DNA of 64,000 nucleotides from Cryobacterium psychrotolerans (GCF_900101115.1 NZ_FNFU01000007.1:62001-126000); one strand, 5' to 3'; counted from the stretch's first letter, positions 50,862 through 60,063 are shown. Notes: generated from the letters alone by a model not told the origin. Program-made: numbers and translations.

Positions 50862-51911
50862 ATGAGTGAGAATTCGGTGGCTTTGCGGGATCCCTTCCTC
50901 GACAACGCCAAAGGACTGCTGATCGTCCTGGTCGTGCTGGGGCACCTGCTCGAGACGATTCCCATCGACGCCGCGGATGCCCTCTACAAGTGGATCTACG
51001 CGTTCCACATGCCGGCGTTCGTCCTGGTCTCGGGCTACCTGTCGCGCAACTTCCGGGGGACCCCGCGTCAGAATCGGGGCCTGGTCACCCTGCTCCTCAT
51101 TCCCTACGTGGTGGTGCAACTGCTCCTGGCCCTCGAGCGGATGATCTTCAACGGGGCAGATTTCAGCCTGAACCTTTTCATCCCCGGCTTCGCCATCTGG
51201 TACCTGCTCGCCCTCGTGGTCTGGCGGCTGATGACCCCGCTGCTGCTGAGCATCCCGCACCCGCTGCTGATCTCGATTGCCGTGTCCATCCTGTCCGTGA
51301 CCTACGGCGGTGTGTCGGGCGAGCTCGCCGGGGCGAGGATCCTGTCGTTCCTGCCGTTCTTCACCCTCGGCCTGCTCGTCACCCCCGCGCACGTCGAGTC
51401 GTTCAAGCGGCTGACCTCGCGCCTCTGGCTGCGCGTGTCGGTGGCCGCCTTCCTCGTGGTCGCCCTGTTCGCAATCTTCCTGCTGCAGGACCGCATCGCC
51501 CGGGCCTGGCTGTACATGTACGGCAAGGTCGACAAGTTCGGCCTGAGCAACGTGGAGAACGTCCTCGTCCGGGTCCTGGTGCTCGCCGTGGCGACGGTGC
51601 TCATGTTCGCTTTCCTCGCGATCGTGCCGCGCACCCGCACCATCTTCACGCCGCTCGGCGAGGGGACCATCTACGTCTACGTGCTGCAGATCCTCATCCT
51701 GTACCCCCTGCTGCCGATCATCGGGGCGTGGCCGCACTGGAACGTGGCCGCCGTGGCCGCACTCCTGCTGGGCGGAATCGCGCTGGCACTGCTCCTGGGC
51801 ACGAGGCCCGTTCAGCGGGCGACCCGCTGGCTGATCGACCCGGTGGGTTTCTGGACGCCACTGGTGCGCCGGCCCGTGACCCGAGAGGCAGAAGCGCCGT
51901 CACCGCGCTGA
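50862..51911 (+). CDS. acyltransferase-3 family membrane protein
   Basis: A 349-aa protein with about ten hydrophobic helices. DPFLDNAKGLLIVLVVLGHLLE carries the conserved N-terminal histidine, followed by YAFHMPAFVLVSGYLSRNF. No SGNH domain is attached. It resembles the WecH/OafA-type short acyltransferases that modify cell-surface sugars. A TAAG-like box lies just before the ATG. It is high-GC, in contrast to the SGNH-type protein next to it, and convergent with the secreted EEP gene, ending 17 bases before that gene's stop. Confidence 0.83.
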   Translation: MSENSVALRDPFLDNAKGLLIVLVVLGHLLETIPIDAADALYKWIYAFHMPAFVLVSGYLSRNFRGTPRQNRGLVTLLLIPYVVVQLLLALERMIFNGADFSLNLFIPGFAIWYLLALVVWRLMTPLLLSIPHPLLISIAVSILSVTYGGVSGELAGARILSFLPFFTLGLLVTPAHVESFKRLTSRLWLRVSVAAFLVVALFAIFLLQDRIARAWLYMYGKVDKFGLSNVENVLVRVLVLAVATVLMFAFLAIVPRTRTIFTPLGEGTIYVYVLQILILYPLLPIIGAWPHWNVAAVAALLLGGIALALLLGTRPVQRATRWLIDPVGFWTPLVRRPVTREAEAPSPR

Positions 51912-51928
51912 ACCGCAGTGGTGCGGAC

Positions 51929-53584
51929 CTACTTGATACCGATGTCCGCCCATTGCAGGTTGTGATCTGAGCCCTGGTAGGCAGGGTCGAACTTGCCGTT
52001 GACGAGCACCAGCTGGTTCCGGTAGGCGAGCGCACCCGGGGAGTTCTTGACCAGGATGTAGTCGATACGGGGAGCCGCGTACTGGTACAGGTACGGCGTG
52101 TACGGGTACCCGACGACTGTCTTGTTGTCGACCTGGTTCGTGATGTTCGCCGTGGGGTAGCGCGGGTTTGCCTTCTGCACCGCGGAACTCGCGTCGTAGT
52201 ACCCGGCCCGGGTGAACGTGGTCTGGGGCCCGTCGGGCAATGCCGCAAAGCTCGAGTTGAGGTCACCCATGACCACGATCGGGAGGGTCCCGGCCTTGGC
52301 TGTGAGGTACTTGTCGATCGCTGCAGCCTCGCGCACGCGGAGAGTGGCGTAGCTGCTGCCCGCCGGAAGGTGCACGGAGGCGGCGAAGAACGGTTTGCCG
52401 GTGCTCTTCATCGTGAATTTGGCCCAGGACAGGTACCGGTCGGTCAGCCCGGCCGGCCAGCTGGCCGGGTAGTAGAGGTTCGTGACGTCCTTCCCGGAGA
52501 CGATTCCGGAGCTGACCACACTGACCACGGTGGGGTCGTAGAACAAATGCGCGCCCTTGGTCGCACCCGTGCCGGCCCCGCCGACGTTGTCATTGGCGAT
52601 CCGGTACCCGCCGTACCCGGGCTGCGCCAGCAGGTCGCGCAGGTCTTCCCACTGCGTCTTTCCGTTGCCCGCGGCCGCGGTCGTCAGCTCCACGGCGGCG
52701 AGCAGATCCGCCCCGGACACCTTGATGGAGGCGGCCACCTTCAACCGGCGCTGGGCCCAGGTGCGGCCACTGAGCTTCGCCGATGCCGCGACACTCTGCA
52801 CGTTGTACTCGGCCACGCGGAGGGCCTTGGTCGTCGTCGTGGCCGCAGCCCAGCTGTACTTGCCGGCGAGCGAGAGCCGGTAGGCATTCGTGACGCTCGC
52901 CACCCGCGGGAAGGTCGTGCCGGCGGTGAGGGAGTTGTAGGTGGCCACCTTCACGAAGATCGGGTTGCCGGATCCGGTTCCGAGCTGGGCGCGCAGGGCG
53001 GCCGGGACGGTCAGCGTGATGGAGGATGTGGTTGCCGGGTACCAGGCGGACTGGAACGGATGTTTGGTCAGGCTCCCCTCGGAGCCCGCGATGACGGCGA
53101 CCTTCGTGTTGCGGCCCTGGCCGGTCCAGCTCACCCTGACCTGGTCCTTCCCGGCCGGAACCACGGTCACGGTCAGAGCGGTCGGGTTACCGGCCGCGGG
53201 AATCCCCGATGCGATGGGGCTGACGGAGCTGCAGAGGGGGTCGGCGGCCACAGCCTTGATCTGGGCGTAGTAGCGGCTGCCGTTGGTCAGGCCCGTGAGC
53301 ATCCGGCTCGACCCGCTCGTCATGCGCTTGGCGCTCGGCTTCGCCATGTTCGAACTGAAGCTGTACAGGATGTCGTACGCTACCGCTCCCGGCACGGTCG
53401 ACCACGCCACGGTGATTGATCGGTCGCCGTAGGCCAGCTTGATCGTGGGCTTGGCCAGCGGAGCGCAGGCGGTCAGTGCCTTCACCTGGCCGGCGCGGGG
53501 CGCCGCCTGGGCCGGCGCGGCGGAAACTCCGGCGAACGCGGCCAGAACGGCGCAGGAAACCAGCAGACTCAATACCCGACGCAT
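51929..53584 (-). CDS. secreted endonuclease/exonuclease/phosphatase-fold protein with FN3-like domains
   Basis: A 551-aa exported protein. Residues 1-28 form a signal peptide (VLSLLVSCAVLAAFAGVSAAPAQA). One clear FN3-like domain follows (residues about 43-130, AYDILYSFSSN), then a second beta-rich segment, then the EEP domain from about 255: RVAEYNVQS, AVELTT, ASVHLPAG, VVMGDLNSSF, RIDYILVK and GSDHNLQWADI. These are the metal- and phosphate-binding motifs of DNase I/sphingomyelinase-like enzymes. Whether it cuts nucleic acid, phospholipid or a glycan phosphodiester is not visible. A GATAAT box at 53613-53618 (minus) supports a promoter of its own. Confidence 0.85.
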   Translation of the reverse strand: MRRVLSLLVSCAVLAAFAGVSAAPAQAAPRAGQVKALTACAPLAKPTIKLAYGDRSITVAWSTVPGAVAYDILYSFSSNMAKPSAKRMTSGSSRMLTGLTNGSRYYAQIKAVAADPLCSSVSPIASGIPAAGNPTALTVTVVPAGKDQVRVSWTGQGRNTKVAVIAGSEGSLTKHPFQSAWYPATTSSITLTVPAALRAQLGTGSGNPIFVKVATYNSLTAGTTFPRVASVTNAYRLSLAGKYSWAAATTTTKALRVAEYNVQSVAASAKLSGRTWAQRRLKVAASIKVSGADLLAAVELTTAAAGNGKTQWEDLRDLLAQPGYGGYRIANDNVGGAGTGATKGAHLFYDPTVVSVVSSGIVSGKDVTNLYYPASWPAGLTDRYLSWAKFTMKSTGKPFFAASVHLPAGSSYATLRVREAAAIDKYLTAKAGTLPIVVMGDLNSSFAALPDGPQTTFTRAGYYDASSAVQKANPRYPTANITNQVDNKTVVGYPYTPYLYQYAAPRIDYILVKNSPGALAYRNQLVLVNGKFDPAYQGSDHNLQWADIGIK

Positions 53585-53655
53585 CCCGAACCGCCCCTTC
53601 GAATCGTGAGAGATTATCGAAGCCTAGCGGACACCGCGAGCCGCGCTTGACCCCC

Positions 53656-54405
53656 TTACGGGTGTTTGAGCACCTCGACGGCCTCGGCAACCGGGCCGTC
53701 GAAGACCTTCACGCCCTTCTTGATCACGATGCCGCGGTCGCAGAGGTCCTGCACGGTCTTGGTGTCGTGGCTGACGACGACCATCGTCTTGCCCTGCTCC
53801 ACCAGTTCCCGGATCTTCAGGCGGCACTTCTCCCGGAAGGGGGCGTCGCCCACGGCCAGGATCTCGTCAACGAGGAGGATGTCGAGGTCGACGTGGATGG
53901 CGACCGAGAAGGCGAGGCGCAGGAACATGCCCGACGAATAGTGCTTGACTTCGCTGTCGATGAACTCCTCGATCTCGGAGAACGCGACGATGTCGTCGAA
54001 GCGCGCGTCGATCTCGGCCTTGTTCATGCCGAGGATGGCGGCGTTCAGGTAGACGTTTTCCCGCCCGGACAGGTCCGGGTGGAAGCCCGCTCCCACCTCG
54101 ATCAGGCCGGCGACGCGACCGCGGGTGAGGATCTTGCCCCCGTCGGGCTCGAGCACGCCGGCGATGAGCTTGAGCAGCGTGGACTTGCCGGAGCCGTTGT
54201 AGCCGAGGATGGCGACCGACTCACCCTGGTCGATGGTGAAGGTGATGTCCTGCAGCGCCTGGAACGAGGTGGAGATCTTCTTCTTCTTGATCCGGGCGAT
54301 GAACGCCTCCTTGAAGGAGTGCGTGTGGCGGAGCAGGAAGGTCTTCTGCACGTTCTCGACGATGATGCTCGGCCGGGTCTTCGTGACGATCGTTGTGGTG
54401 TCCAT
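53656..54405 (-). CDS. ABC exporter ATPase, Wzt/TagH-like
   Basis: A 249-aa ATPase. Walker A LGYNGSGKST, a short helical insert with EVGAGFHPDLSGRENVYLNA, the degenerate signature YSSGMFLRLAFS, Walker B ILLVDEILAVGD and the switch VVSHD are those of polysaccharide exporters (Wzt, TagH, RfbE). There is no C-terminal glycan-binding domain, so it resembles the short Wzt type. It pairs with the permease whose stop directly abuts its ATG. It energises export of a completed lipid-linked glycan across the membrane. Confidence 0.93.
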   Translation of the reverse strand: MDTTTIVTKTRPSIIVENVQKTFLLRHTHSFKEAFIARIKKKKISTSFQALQDITFTIDQGESVAILGYNGSGKSTLLKLIAGVLEPDGGKILTRGRVAGLIEVGAGFHPDLSGRENVYLNAAILGMNKAEIDARFDDIVAFSEIEEFIDSEVKHYSSGMFLRLAFSVAIHVDLDILLVDEILAVGDAPFREKCRLKIRELVEQGKTMVVVSHDTKTVQDLCDRGIVIKKGVKVFDGPVAEAVEVLKHP

Positions 54406-55278
54406 TTAGAGGTCCTGCGCAAACCGACGCTCGAACCGGCGGAAGACCAGCTGGCCGATGGCCGTGATGGCGAGCACAATCAGCAGGCCGATCAGCGAGT
54501 CACGCACCAGGTTGGGCGGAGGCTGGAGGCCGCCGTCGGTCGTGGAAAACCAGAATCCGTAGTGGAAGAGCTCGACCGCCGAGGTGAGCGGATTCATCAT
54601 GTAGAGCGTCTGGAGCCAATCCGGCAGGACCCGGGCGATCAGGTCGTAGCTGTAGAGCACCGGGGAGCCCCAGGTCGCGAGCATCTTGATGATCTCGACG
54701 AGGTTCTGCGCGTCCCGGTAGGAGACGTTGACCGCGCCGAAGATCAGGCCCAGGCCGGTGGCGAACAGGATGACGATCAGCGCCCCGAGCAGGATCGCGC
54801 CGAGTTCCAGCAGGCTCGGTACCCAGCCGACAAGGCTCGACACGACCACGAGCACGGCCACCTGCGGGAGGAAATGAACGAAGGCGACGATGACGGCCGC
54901 GATCGGGAACATCTCCCGGGGCAGATAGATCTTCTTGACCAGCGCCTTGTTGTCGACGATCGATTTGGTCGCGTTCGAGAACGCCTCGTTGAACAGGTTG
55001 ACCACGATGATGCCGGAGAGCAGGTACACGGCGAAGTTGTCGATGCCGTTGTTGCGGCCGAGCACGATGCCCATGACGAAGAAGTAGATGAAGTACTGGG
55101 TGAGCGGCTTGACGTACGACCAGCCCCAGCCGAGCGCCGAATTGCGGTAACGGGTCGACACGCCCTTGCGCACGAGCAGGCGCAGCAGGTAACGACGTCG
55201 GAATACATCGAGGATGCCGTTGCCCCGCCCGGGAACGGAGAAGCCGGTCAAATCGACCGGATCGGTTTTCGTCAACAC
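54406..55278 (-). CDS. ABC exporter permease, Wzm/TagG-like
   Basis: A 290-aa protein with six predicted membrane helices after an amphipathic N-terminus (RRYLLRLLVRKGVSTRYRNSALGWGWSYVKP). This is the conserved opening of ABC-2 polysaccharide permeases. YLPREMFPIAAVIVAFVHFLPQ and WGSPVLYSYD follow. GTG at 55278 with an upstream GAGAGA is preferred; an in-frame ATG at 55317 would add 13 residues. It forms the channel of the exporter with the ATPase encoded immediately after it, and follows the epimerase gene by 65 bp. Confidence 0.9.
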   Translation of the reverse strand: MLTKTDPVDLTGFSVPGRGNGILDVFRRRYLLRLLVRKGVSTRYRNSALGWGWSYVKPLTQYFIYFFVMGIVLGRNNGIDNFAVYLLSGIIVVNLFNEAFSNATKSIVDNKALVKKIYLPREMFPIAAVIVAFVHFLPQVAVLVVVSSLVGWVPSLLELGAILLGALIVILFATGLGLIFGAVNVSYRDAQNLVEIIKMLATWGSPVLYSYDLIARVLPDWLQTLYMMNPLTSAVELFHYGFWFSTTDGGLQPPPNLVRDSLIGLLIVLAITAIGQLVFRRFERRFAQDL

Positions 55279-55343
55279 GTGGCTCTCTCTCGGGGCATGC
55301 GGGCAAGCAAAAACCATCGTAGCCGGTGGTCAGGGCGGGCAGG

Positions 55344-56195
55344 TCAGACCCGCGGCGCCCGGCCCGCGTCACGCAACGGATGAACAGGCTGGAAGTCCAG
55401 CCACTGGCGAGCCGCCTCGATCCGCGCGCAACTGTAGCTGGCCTCGGACCGGGTGAGCGTGTAGTTCTGCTCGGCGATCCCCAGTTCTCGCACCAGGTCG
55501 CGGTTGCTCGTTGCGATTCCGGATCCGATGTTGAAGACCGAATGCTGCTGCGGGAGGGGCGCCGCCAGCGCCGAGACGATCGCCGCCGTCACGTCGTCAA
55601 TGTGAACGTAGTCTCGGACGAAGTTGTCGGGTCCGCGAAGGGGAACCGGCCGATCCGGGGTCGCCTCGAGCAAGCGGGTGACCAGGGAGTTCGGTGTTCC
55701 CGGACCGAACATGTTGAACACCCTCAGGCTGACGCTGTCGCCGGTTGTCGCCGCGGCGAGCGCCTGTTCGGCCCGGTGTTTGCTGCTCGCGTAGCTGGTG
55801 CCGAGGCGGAGCGGCGCGGATTCGTCGGCCGGCCGGTCGTACTGGTCGCCGTACACGGCCGACGTCGAGACGAACACGATGCGGCCGATTCCCGCGTCGC
55901 GCTGGGCCTCGGCCAGCGTCACGGCGGAGCCCACATTGACGGCCTCGGTCAGCTCCGGGTCGATGTCGCAGGCCGCCCCGGTCAGTGCCGCCAGGTGCAC
56001 GACGGCGTCGGGCCGCACGTCGGCCAGGACGGCCCGGAAGGCGAACGGATCGCCGACGTCCACGGCGACCTGGCCGGGCCTCCCGCCCGCCCGGGGCGAG
56101 ACCAGGGAAACGGGGCTGAATCCGGGGCGCTGCCCCAGCGCCGCGACGAGCCGTCGGCCGATGGCACCGTGTGCACCTGTCACGAGCACCCTCAT
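55344..56195 (-). CDS. NAD-dependent sugar epimerase/reductase
   Basis: A 283-aa extended SDR. LVTGAHGAIGRRLV binds the cofactor. VSTSAVYGDQYD and YASSKHRAEQ (catalytic Tyr and Lys) follow, then RVFNMFGPG and FVRDYVHIDDV. It overlaps the CapD-like gene by 4 bases, so it most likely acts on that enzyme's UDP-4-keto-6-deoxy product, either reducing the keto group (to a FucNAc- or QuiNAc-type sugar) or epimerising it. Which of these it does cannot be read from sequence. Confidence 0.82.
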   Translation of the reverse strand: MRVLVTGAHGAIGRRLVAALGQRPGFSPVSLVSPRAGGRPGQVAVDVGDPFAFRAVLADVRPDAVVHLAALTGAACDIDPELTEAVNVGSAVTLAEAQRDAGIGRIVFVSTSAVYGDQYDRPADESAPLRLGTSYASSKHRAEQALAAATTGDSVSLRVFNMFGPGTPNSLVTRLLEATPDRPVPLRGPDNFVRDYVHIDDVTAAIVSALAAPLPQQHSVFNIGSGIATSNRDLVRELGIAEQNYTLTRSEASYSCARIEAARQWLDFQPVHPLRDAGRAPRV

Positions 56196-57580
56196 CGGAG
56201 CGCGAATCCCATCCGCTTCAGGAAGTCGACGGCCAGGTCCGGCTTGATCGTGTACGCCCTGGTCTGGTCGAGGAACTCGTCCAGGGAGCGGATGAACGCC
56301 GACTCGTCGAAATCGATCTCGTCGCGGACGACGAAGATCTTGGGATTCTTAGTCGTGCCCACGTTGTCGGGTTCGTAGGTGAGTTCCTCGAACATCTTCT
56401 CGCCCGGCCGGAGCCCGGTGATCTCGATCGTGAGACTCGGATCGACGACCTTGACGAGGCTGCGCGCCAGATCGAGGATCTTCACGGGCTCACCCATGTC
56501 GAGCACGAAGATGTCGCTGTCGCTGCCCATCATTGCCGACTGGATGATGAGCTGGCTGGCTTCGTCGATGGTCATGAAGAAGCGGGTGACATCGGCATGC
56601 GTCACCGTGAGCGGGGCCTTCCGGGAAATCTGCTTCCGGAAGATCTGCATGACCGATCCGTTGCTCTGGATGACATTGCCGAAGCGCACGGCGTTGAACG
56701 TCGTGCCGTGCGACCCCTTGGCGAGAGCCTCCATCGTCATCTCGCCCAGTCGTTTCGTCGCACCCATCACATTGACCGGGTTGACGGCCTTGTCGGTCGA
56801 CACGTAGACGAAGTTGGGAACGGCGTGCGCGATGGCCAGCCGCATGAGGTTGAGGGTGCCCCACACGTTGTTGTTGATGGCTTCCAGCGGGTTCGCCTGC
56901 ATCAGCGGCACGTGCTTGTACGCGGCGGCGTGGAAGATGATGTCCGGCCTGAAATCACCGATGATGGCGTCGAGGAGCGGTTCGTTCTTGACGTCGGCGA
57001 TGTGGTATTCGATGTTCTCCTGTGCGGCGAGGTCCTGGCCGAGGAAGAACATGCCGTTTTCCCACCAGTCGACGCAGGCAATCGCCTCGGCGTTCATCCC
57101 GGCGATCTGCCGCACCAGCTGGGAGCCGATCGACCCGGCCGCCCCGGTCACCAGGACGCGTTTGCCGGCAATGAACTGGCGGGAGGACTCCAGATCGTGC
57201 TTGACCGGCTCCCGGCCGACGAGGTCGAGCACATCGACGTCGGTGAGGTCCTCGATGTCGACGGTCTCGCGGGTCAGCGTGCTGTACGTGCGTGGGACGA
57301 TCGCGAATTCGATGTCGTCCGTTGCGATGCTGTTGATGAAGTCACGCACGGTCTTCGACCCCACCGAGGGGATCGCGAAGTACACCGTCGCAATGCGGTG
57401 TTCGGCGATGACATCGTTGACGTCGCGCAGCGTGCCGAGAACCTCGGGCGCGGTGGACGAGTCATCCAGGTAGCCCACGACGTTGCCGCCGCGCAGGGCG
57501 ATATTCCGGGCCAGTGCCGTGCCCGCAGTCCCGTGACCGATGATCAGGATGGGACTGTCGCTGTTCTGCAAAGTACTCAC
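56192..57580 (-). CDS. CapD/PglF-type UDP-GlcNAc 4,6-dehydratase lacking the membrane domain
   Basis: A 462-aa protein. An N-terminal Rossmann-like region (PILIIGHGTAGTALARNI) resembles the CoA-binding-like fold of long CapD proteins. The catalytic SDR domain follows with VLVTGAAGSIGSQLV, HAAAYKHVPLM, and STDKAVNPVNVMGATKR, where Met replaces the usual Tyr as in PglF/WbpM. The four N-terminal membrane helices normal for about 600-residue family members are absent. It makes UDP-4-keto-6-deoxy-HexNAc from UDP-GlcNAc. The start is GTG at 57580 with a TAGAGT box just upstream, suggesting near-leaderless transcription of the five-kilobase export unit. Confidence 0.9.
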   Translation of the reverse strand: MSTLQNSDSPILIIGHGTAGTALARNIALRGGNVVGYLDDSSTAPEVLGTLRDVNDVIAEHRIATVYFAIPSVGSKTVRDFINSIATDDIEFAIVPRTYSTLTRETVDIEDLTDVDVLDLVGREPVKHDLESSRQFIAGKRVLVTGAAGSIGSQLVRQIAGMNAEAIACVDWWENGMFFLGQDLAAQENIEYHIADVKNEPLLDAIIGDFRPDIIFHAAAYKHVPLMQANPLEAINNNVWGTLNLMRLAIAHAVPNFVYVSTDKAVNPVNVMGATKRLGEMTMEALAKGSHGTTFNAVRFGNVIQSNGSVMQIFRKQISRKAPLTVTHADVTRFFMTIDEASQLIIQSAMMGSDSDIFVLDMGEPVKILDLARSLVKVVDPSLTIEITGLRPGEKMFEELTYEPDNVGTTKNPKIFVVRDEIDFDESAFIRSLDEFLDQTRAYTIKPDLAVDFLKRMGFALR

Positions 57581-57609
57581 TGCGCAACTCTACAAGCACC
57601 CGCTGGGCG

Positions 57610-57622
57610 CCTCCCGGGGAGG
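57610..57622 (-). terminator. short GC hairpin after the CWB2 protease gene
   Basis: CCTCC and GGAGG arms in a 13-base palindromic stretch lie 57-69 bases after the stop of the minus-strand protease gene and before the CapD-type start. It is the only hairpin noticed in this 98-bp gap. It has no T-run, so the call is weak. Confidence 0.3.
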
Positions 57623-57678
57623 GGGCCGGGACAGCCGGTCGGGCAGTCTACGACTCTGGGCAGGTTGCGCCGGTGGCC

Positions 57679-59910
57679 CTAGCCAACATATCCGGAGAGC
57701 CTGGCCGCGACGGCGTTGCTGACCGACCCGGGGCCGCCGAGCACGACGATACTGGCCGGATTGAGCCGGTCGAGTTCCGTCGCAATCGACGCCGGGATGC
57801 TGCCGGCCTCGACCAGCAGGATCGGCGCGCGCTTGCCTGCCGCCACCGGGGCGCCCGACAGCGCGTCCGGGAAGTTGCGCCCGTTTGCGATGTAGACCAC
57901 GGTCCCGCCGGGAGCGAAGTTCGCCCGGGAGATGGCCGCCGACGCCGAGAACCGGTCCGGGCCGTACAGCCTGGTGACCGTGCCGGCCGTGTACTTCTTG
58001 AGCGTCGTCGCGACGGCGCCCGACACCGAACCCGGTCCGCCGAGCACGACGATCTTGCCGGGCTTGAGCCTGGCGAGTTCCTTCGCGATCGACGACGGGA
58101 TGCTGCCGGGCTCGACCAGCAGGATGGGCGCGCCCTTGCCGGCCGCCACCGGGGCACCCGACAGGGCATCCGGGAAGTTCCGTCCGCTAGCGATGTAGAC
58201 GACGGGCCGCCCGACAGCGAAGTTCGCCCGGGAGATCGCGGCCGACGCCGAGAACCGGTCGGCTCCCCACAACCGGGTGACCGTGCCGGCCGTGTACGAC
58301 GTCAGTTTGGTGGCGACGGCGGACGACACCGATCCCGATCCGCCTAGCACGACGATCCTCCCCGGCTTGAGCCGGGCAAGTTCCGTCGCGATCGACGACG
58401 GGATGCTGCCGGCCTCGACCAGCAGGATGGGCGCGGCCTTGCCGGCCGCAACCGGGGCGCCCGACAGGGCATCCGGGAAGTTGCGTCCGCTGGCGATGTA
58501 CGCCACCTCGACCCCCACCGGGAAGTTCTTTTTGGAGATGTCCGCCGACGCCGAGAAGCGGTCGGCGCCCCACAGGCGCGCGACCGGCGTCGACAGGGTG
58601 ACCGTCACCGACGCCAGCCCCCCGGCGATGGACTGCACGCTCACGCGCAGGCCGCCGGACCGGGTGGCGAGGCTCTGCCCCGGCTTGAGGTAGAGCTTGC
58701 TGCTGACGGCGTCCAGCTCGGGGGCGGGGTTGAGGAGCACGACCGAGGTCTGGTCGGCGCGCCGGGTGAGCACCCGCACGCCATTGTCGACGCCGAGGAA
58801 ATTCATGTAGCCGGTTTCGTAGAGCGACCCGGCGTCAGCACCGCCGCCGCCGCGGAAATCGATGTAGTACACCTGGCCGGTGAGCGGGTCGGTGGCCTTG
58901 AGCGCCCGCCTGCCGCTGGCTGCGCCGGTGGACGCGAGCGTCGTCCGGGTGTCCTGGATGGCCGTGCCGGCCGGCAGCGTGATGCCCTGCACCTCCCCCG
59001 TGACCAGCGCGCCGAGCCGTTCCTTCTGCGTGACGTTGAGCGCGGTCGGCCGCGTGTTGGTGTAGAGCGTTCCGTCCCAGTTCATGGAGTTGGCGGAGCT
59101 CATCACGTCGTAGAAGTCCCCGTACTCCTCGTCCGAGCAGCCGTCGGAGTACGTGTTGTCCGCCTTCGAGTAGATCCCCTCGATGACCGAGGGGTCAGGG
59201 CACACGTGCGTGTTCGAGTGCTCCAGCCCCAGGTTGTGGCCGAACTCGTGGGCGACGATGTCGAGGGTGGTCGGGCCGGTGAGCTGGGCCCACATGGCCC
59301 CGCCGTTCGCCGTGCTCACCGCCGCGTCGAAACTTCCGATGGTGCCGACTCCGGCGCCGCCGCAGCCTTCCGGCACGAGCACCAGCAGGTGGTGCCCCTG
59401 CGCCGCCACGTAGTACTCGCCATCGCGGCCGAAGAGCTTTGCCGCCTCGTCCCAGAGCCATCCGGGGTCGTCGTTGCAGCTGTAGTCGCTCGCGTAGCGC
59501 CGGATGGCGGCGTTGGGCGTCAGGGAGAGAACCTGCTTATTGCTCTGCGCCTTCCAGTACGCGCCCGTCTTCGCCACCAGGTCGCGCACCCCGGCGTCAG
59601 CCAGCAGCGGCGCCGGCGGGTTCGAGTCGCTCGGCGTCACGACGGCGACGTCGACCGTGTGCGCGCCCTGCGAGTATCCGGCCACCGGGATGTCGGATGG
59701 TGCGCCCCGGCGGGCCACAGGCGCCGCACCCAGGAAGTCCGTGGGGCTGACGGTGTCGTCGCCGGCCAGGGTCGTAAGCGAGTCCTCGGCCGCAGGCGGC
59801 GCGGCCGGGGCTGCGGCGAGCGCGGCGGGCGCGGTCGGGATCAACCCGAGTCCCAGGATCGCCATGGTCAGGATCGCGACGTGGCGCCGCGCGGCTGGTC
59901 TGCGCATCAT
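57679..59910 (-). CDS. secreted metzincin-type protease with three CWB2 wall-binding repeats
   Basis: A 743-aa exported protein. Residues 1-33 form a signal peptide. The protease domain has HEFGHNLGLEH (221-231), the HExxHxxGxxH zinc motif, and a Met-turn YDVMS (267-271), as in gametolysin-like (M11) metzincins. Residues 445-545, 546-646 and 647-743 are three cell-wall-binding (CWB2) repeats, each starting RLWGADRFSAS or RLYGPDRFSAS. CWB2 repeats hold proteins on the wall, often through anionic polymers. It probably trims surface proteins or peptides. The ATG at 59910 has GGGAG 8 bases upstream. A GCAGCA/TGCTGC hairpin (59933-59946) sits in the leader. Confidence 0.9.
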   Translation of the reverse strand: MMRRPAARRHVAILTMAILGLGLIPTAPAALAAAPAAPPAAEDSLTTLAGDDTVSPTDFLGAAPVARRGAPSDIPVAGYSQGAHTVDVAVVTPSDSNPPAPLLADAGVRDLVAKTGAYWKAQSNKQVLSLTPNAAIRRYASDYSCNDDPGWLWDEAAKLFGRDGEYYVAAQGHHLLVLVPEGCGGAGVGTIGSFDAAVSTANGGAMWAQLTGPTTLDIVAHEFGHNLGLEHSNTHVCPDPSVIEGIYSKADNTYSDGCSDEEYGDFYDVMSSANSMNWDGTLYTNTRPTALNVTQKERLGALVTGEVQGITLPAGTAIQDTRTTLASTGAASGRRALKATDPLTGQVYYIDFRGGGGADAGSLYETGYMNFLGVDNGVRVLTRRADQTSVVLLNPAPELDAVSSKLYLKPGQSLATRSGGLRVSVQSIAGGLASVTVTLSTPVARLWGADRFSASADISKKNFPVGVEVAYIASGRNFPDALSGAPVAAGKAAPILLVEAGSIPSSIATELARLKPGRIVVLGGSGSVSSAVATKLTSYTAGTVTRLWGADRFSASAAISRANFAVGRPVVYIASGRNFPDALSGAPVAAGKGAPILLVEPGSIPSSIAKELARLKPGKIVVLGGPGSVSGAVATTLKKYTAGTVTRLYGPDRFSASAAISRANFAPGGTVVYIANGRNFPDALSGAPVAAGKRAPILLVEAGSIPASIATELDRLNPASIVVLGGPGSVSNAVAARLSGYVG
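57682..58578 (-). repeat. three CWB2 repeat units of about 303 bp
   Basis: Units 58276-58578, 57973-58275 and 57682-57972 encode the CWB2 repeats. They share long near-identical DNA segments (the IASGRNFPDALSGAPVAAGK region in each), suggesting recent duplication or ongoing gene conversion. Confidence 0.8.
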
Positions 59911-60028
59911 CGGTACTGCTCCCCCTGGGTGAGCAGCACCTGCTGCACTCCCAGAAGTAAATCAGTAAACGCCCAGCTGGCGATAGCGCCCGTTCTGGTG
60001 TCATCAGGTTGCCGCCGAACCGGCCAGC

Positions 60029-60034
60029 TAGAAT
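60029..60034 (+). promoter_or_regulatory. -10-like box for the glycosyltransferase at 60064
   Basis: TAGAAT lies 30 bases before the ATG, in the 153-bp divergent gap between the wall protease and the glycosyltransferase. A TTGCCG at 60009 is only 14 bases upstream of it, shorter than normal, so the -35 box is doubtful. Confidence 0.35.
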
Positions 60035-60063
60035 CGACAGAGCCCTTGTCCCGAAAGAGAAAC

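Noticed and set aside
59206-60063. Upstream extension of the glycosyltransferase at 60064
   Set aside because: It runs antisense through the protease gene and has no motif; the ATG at 60064 begins at the first family strand.
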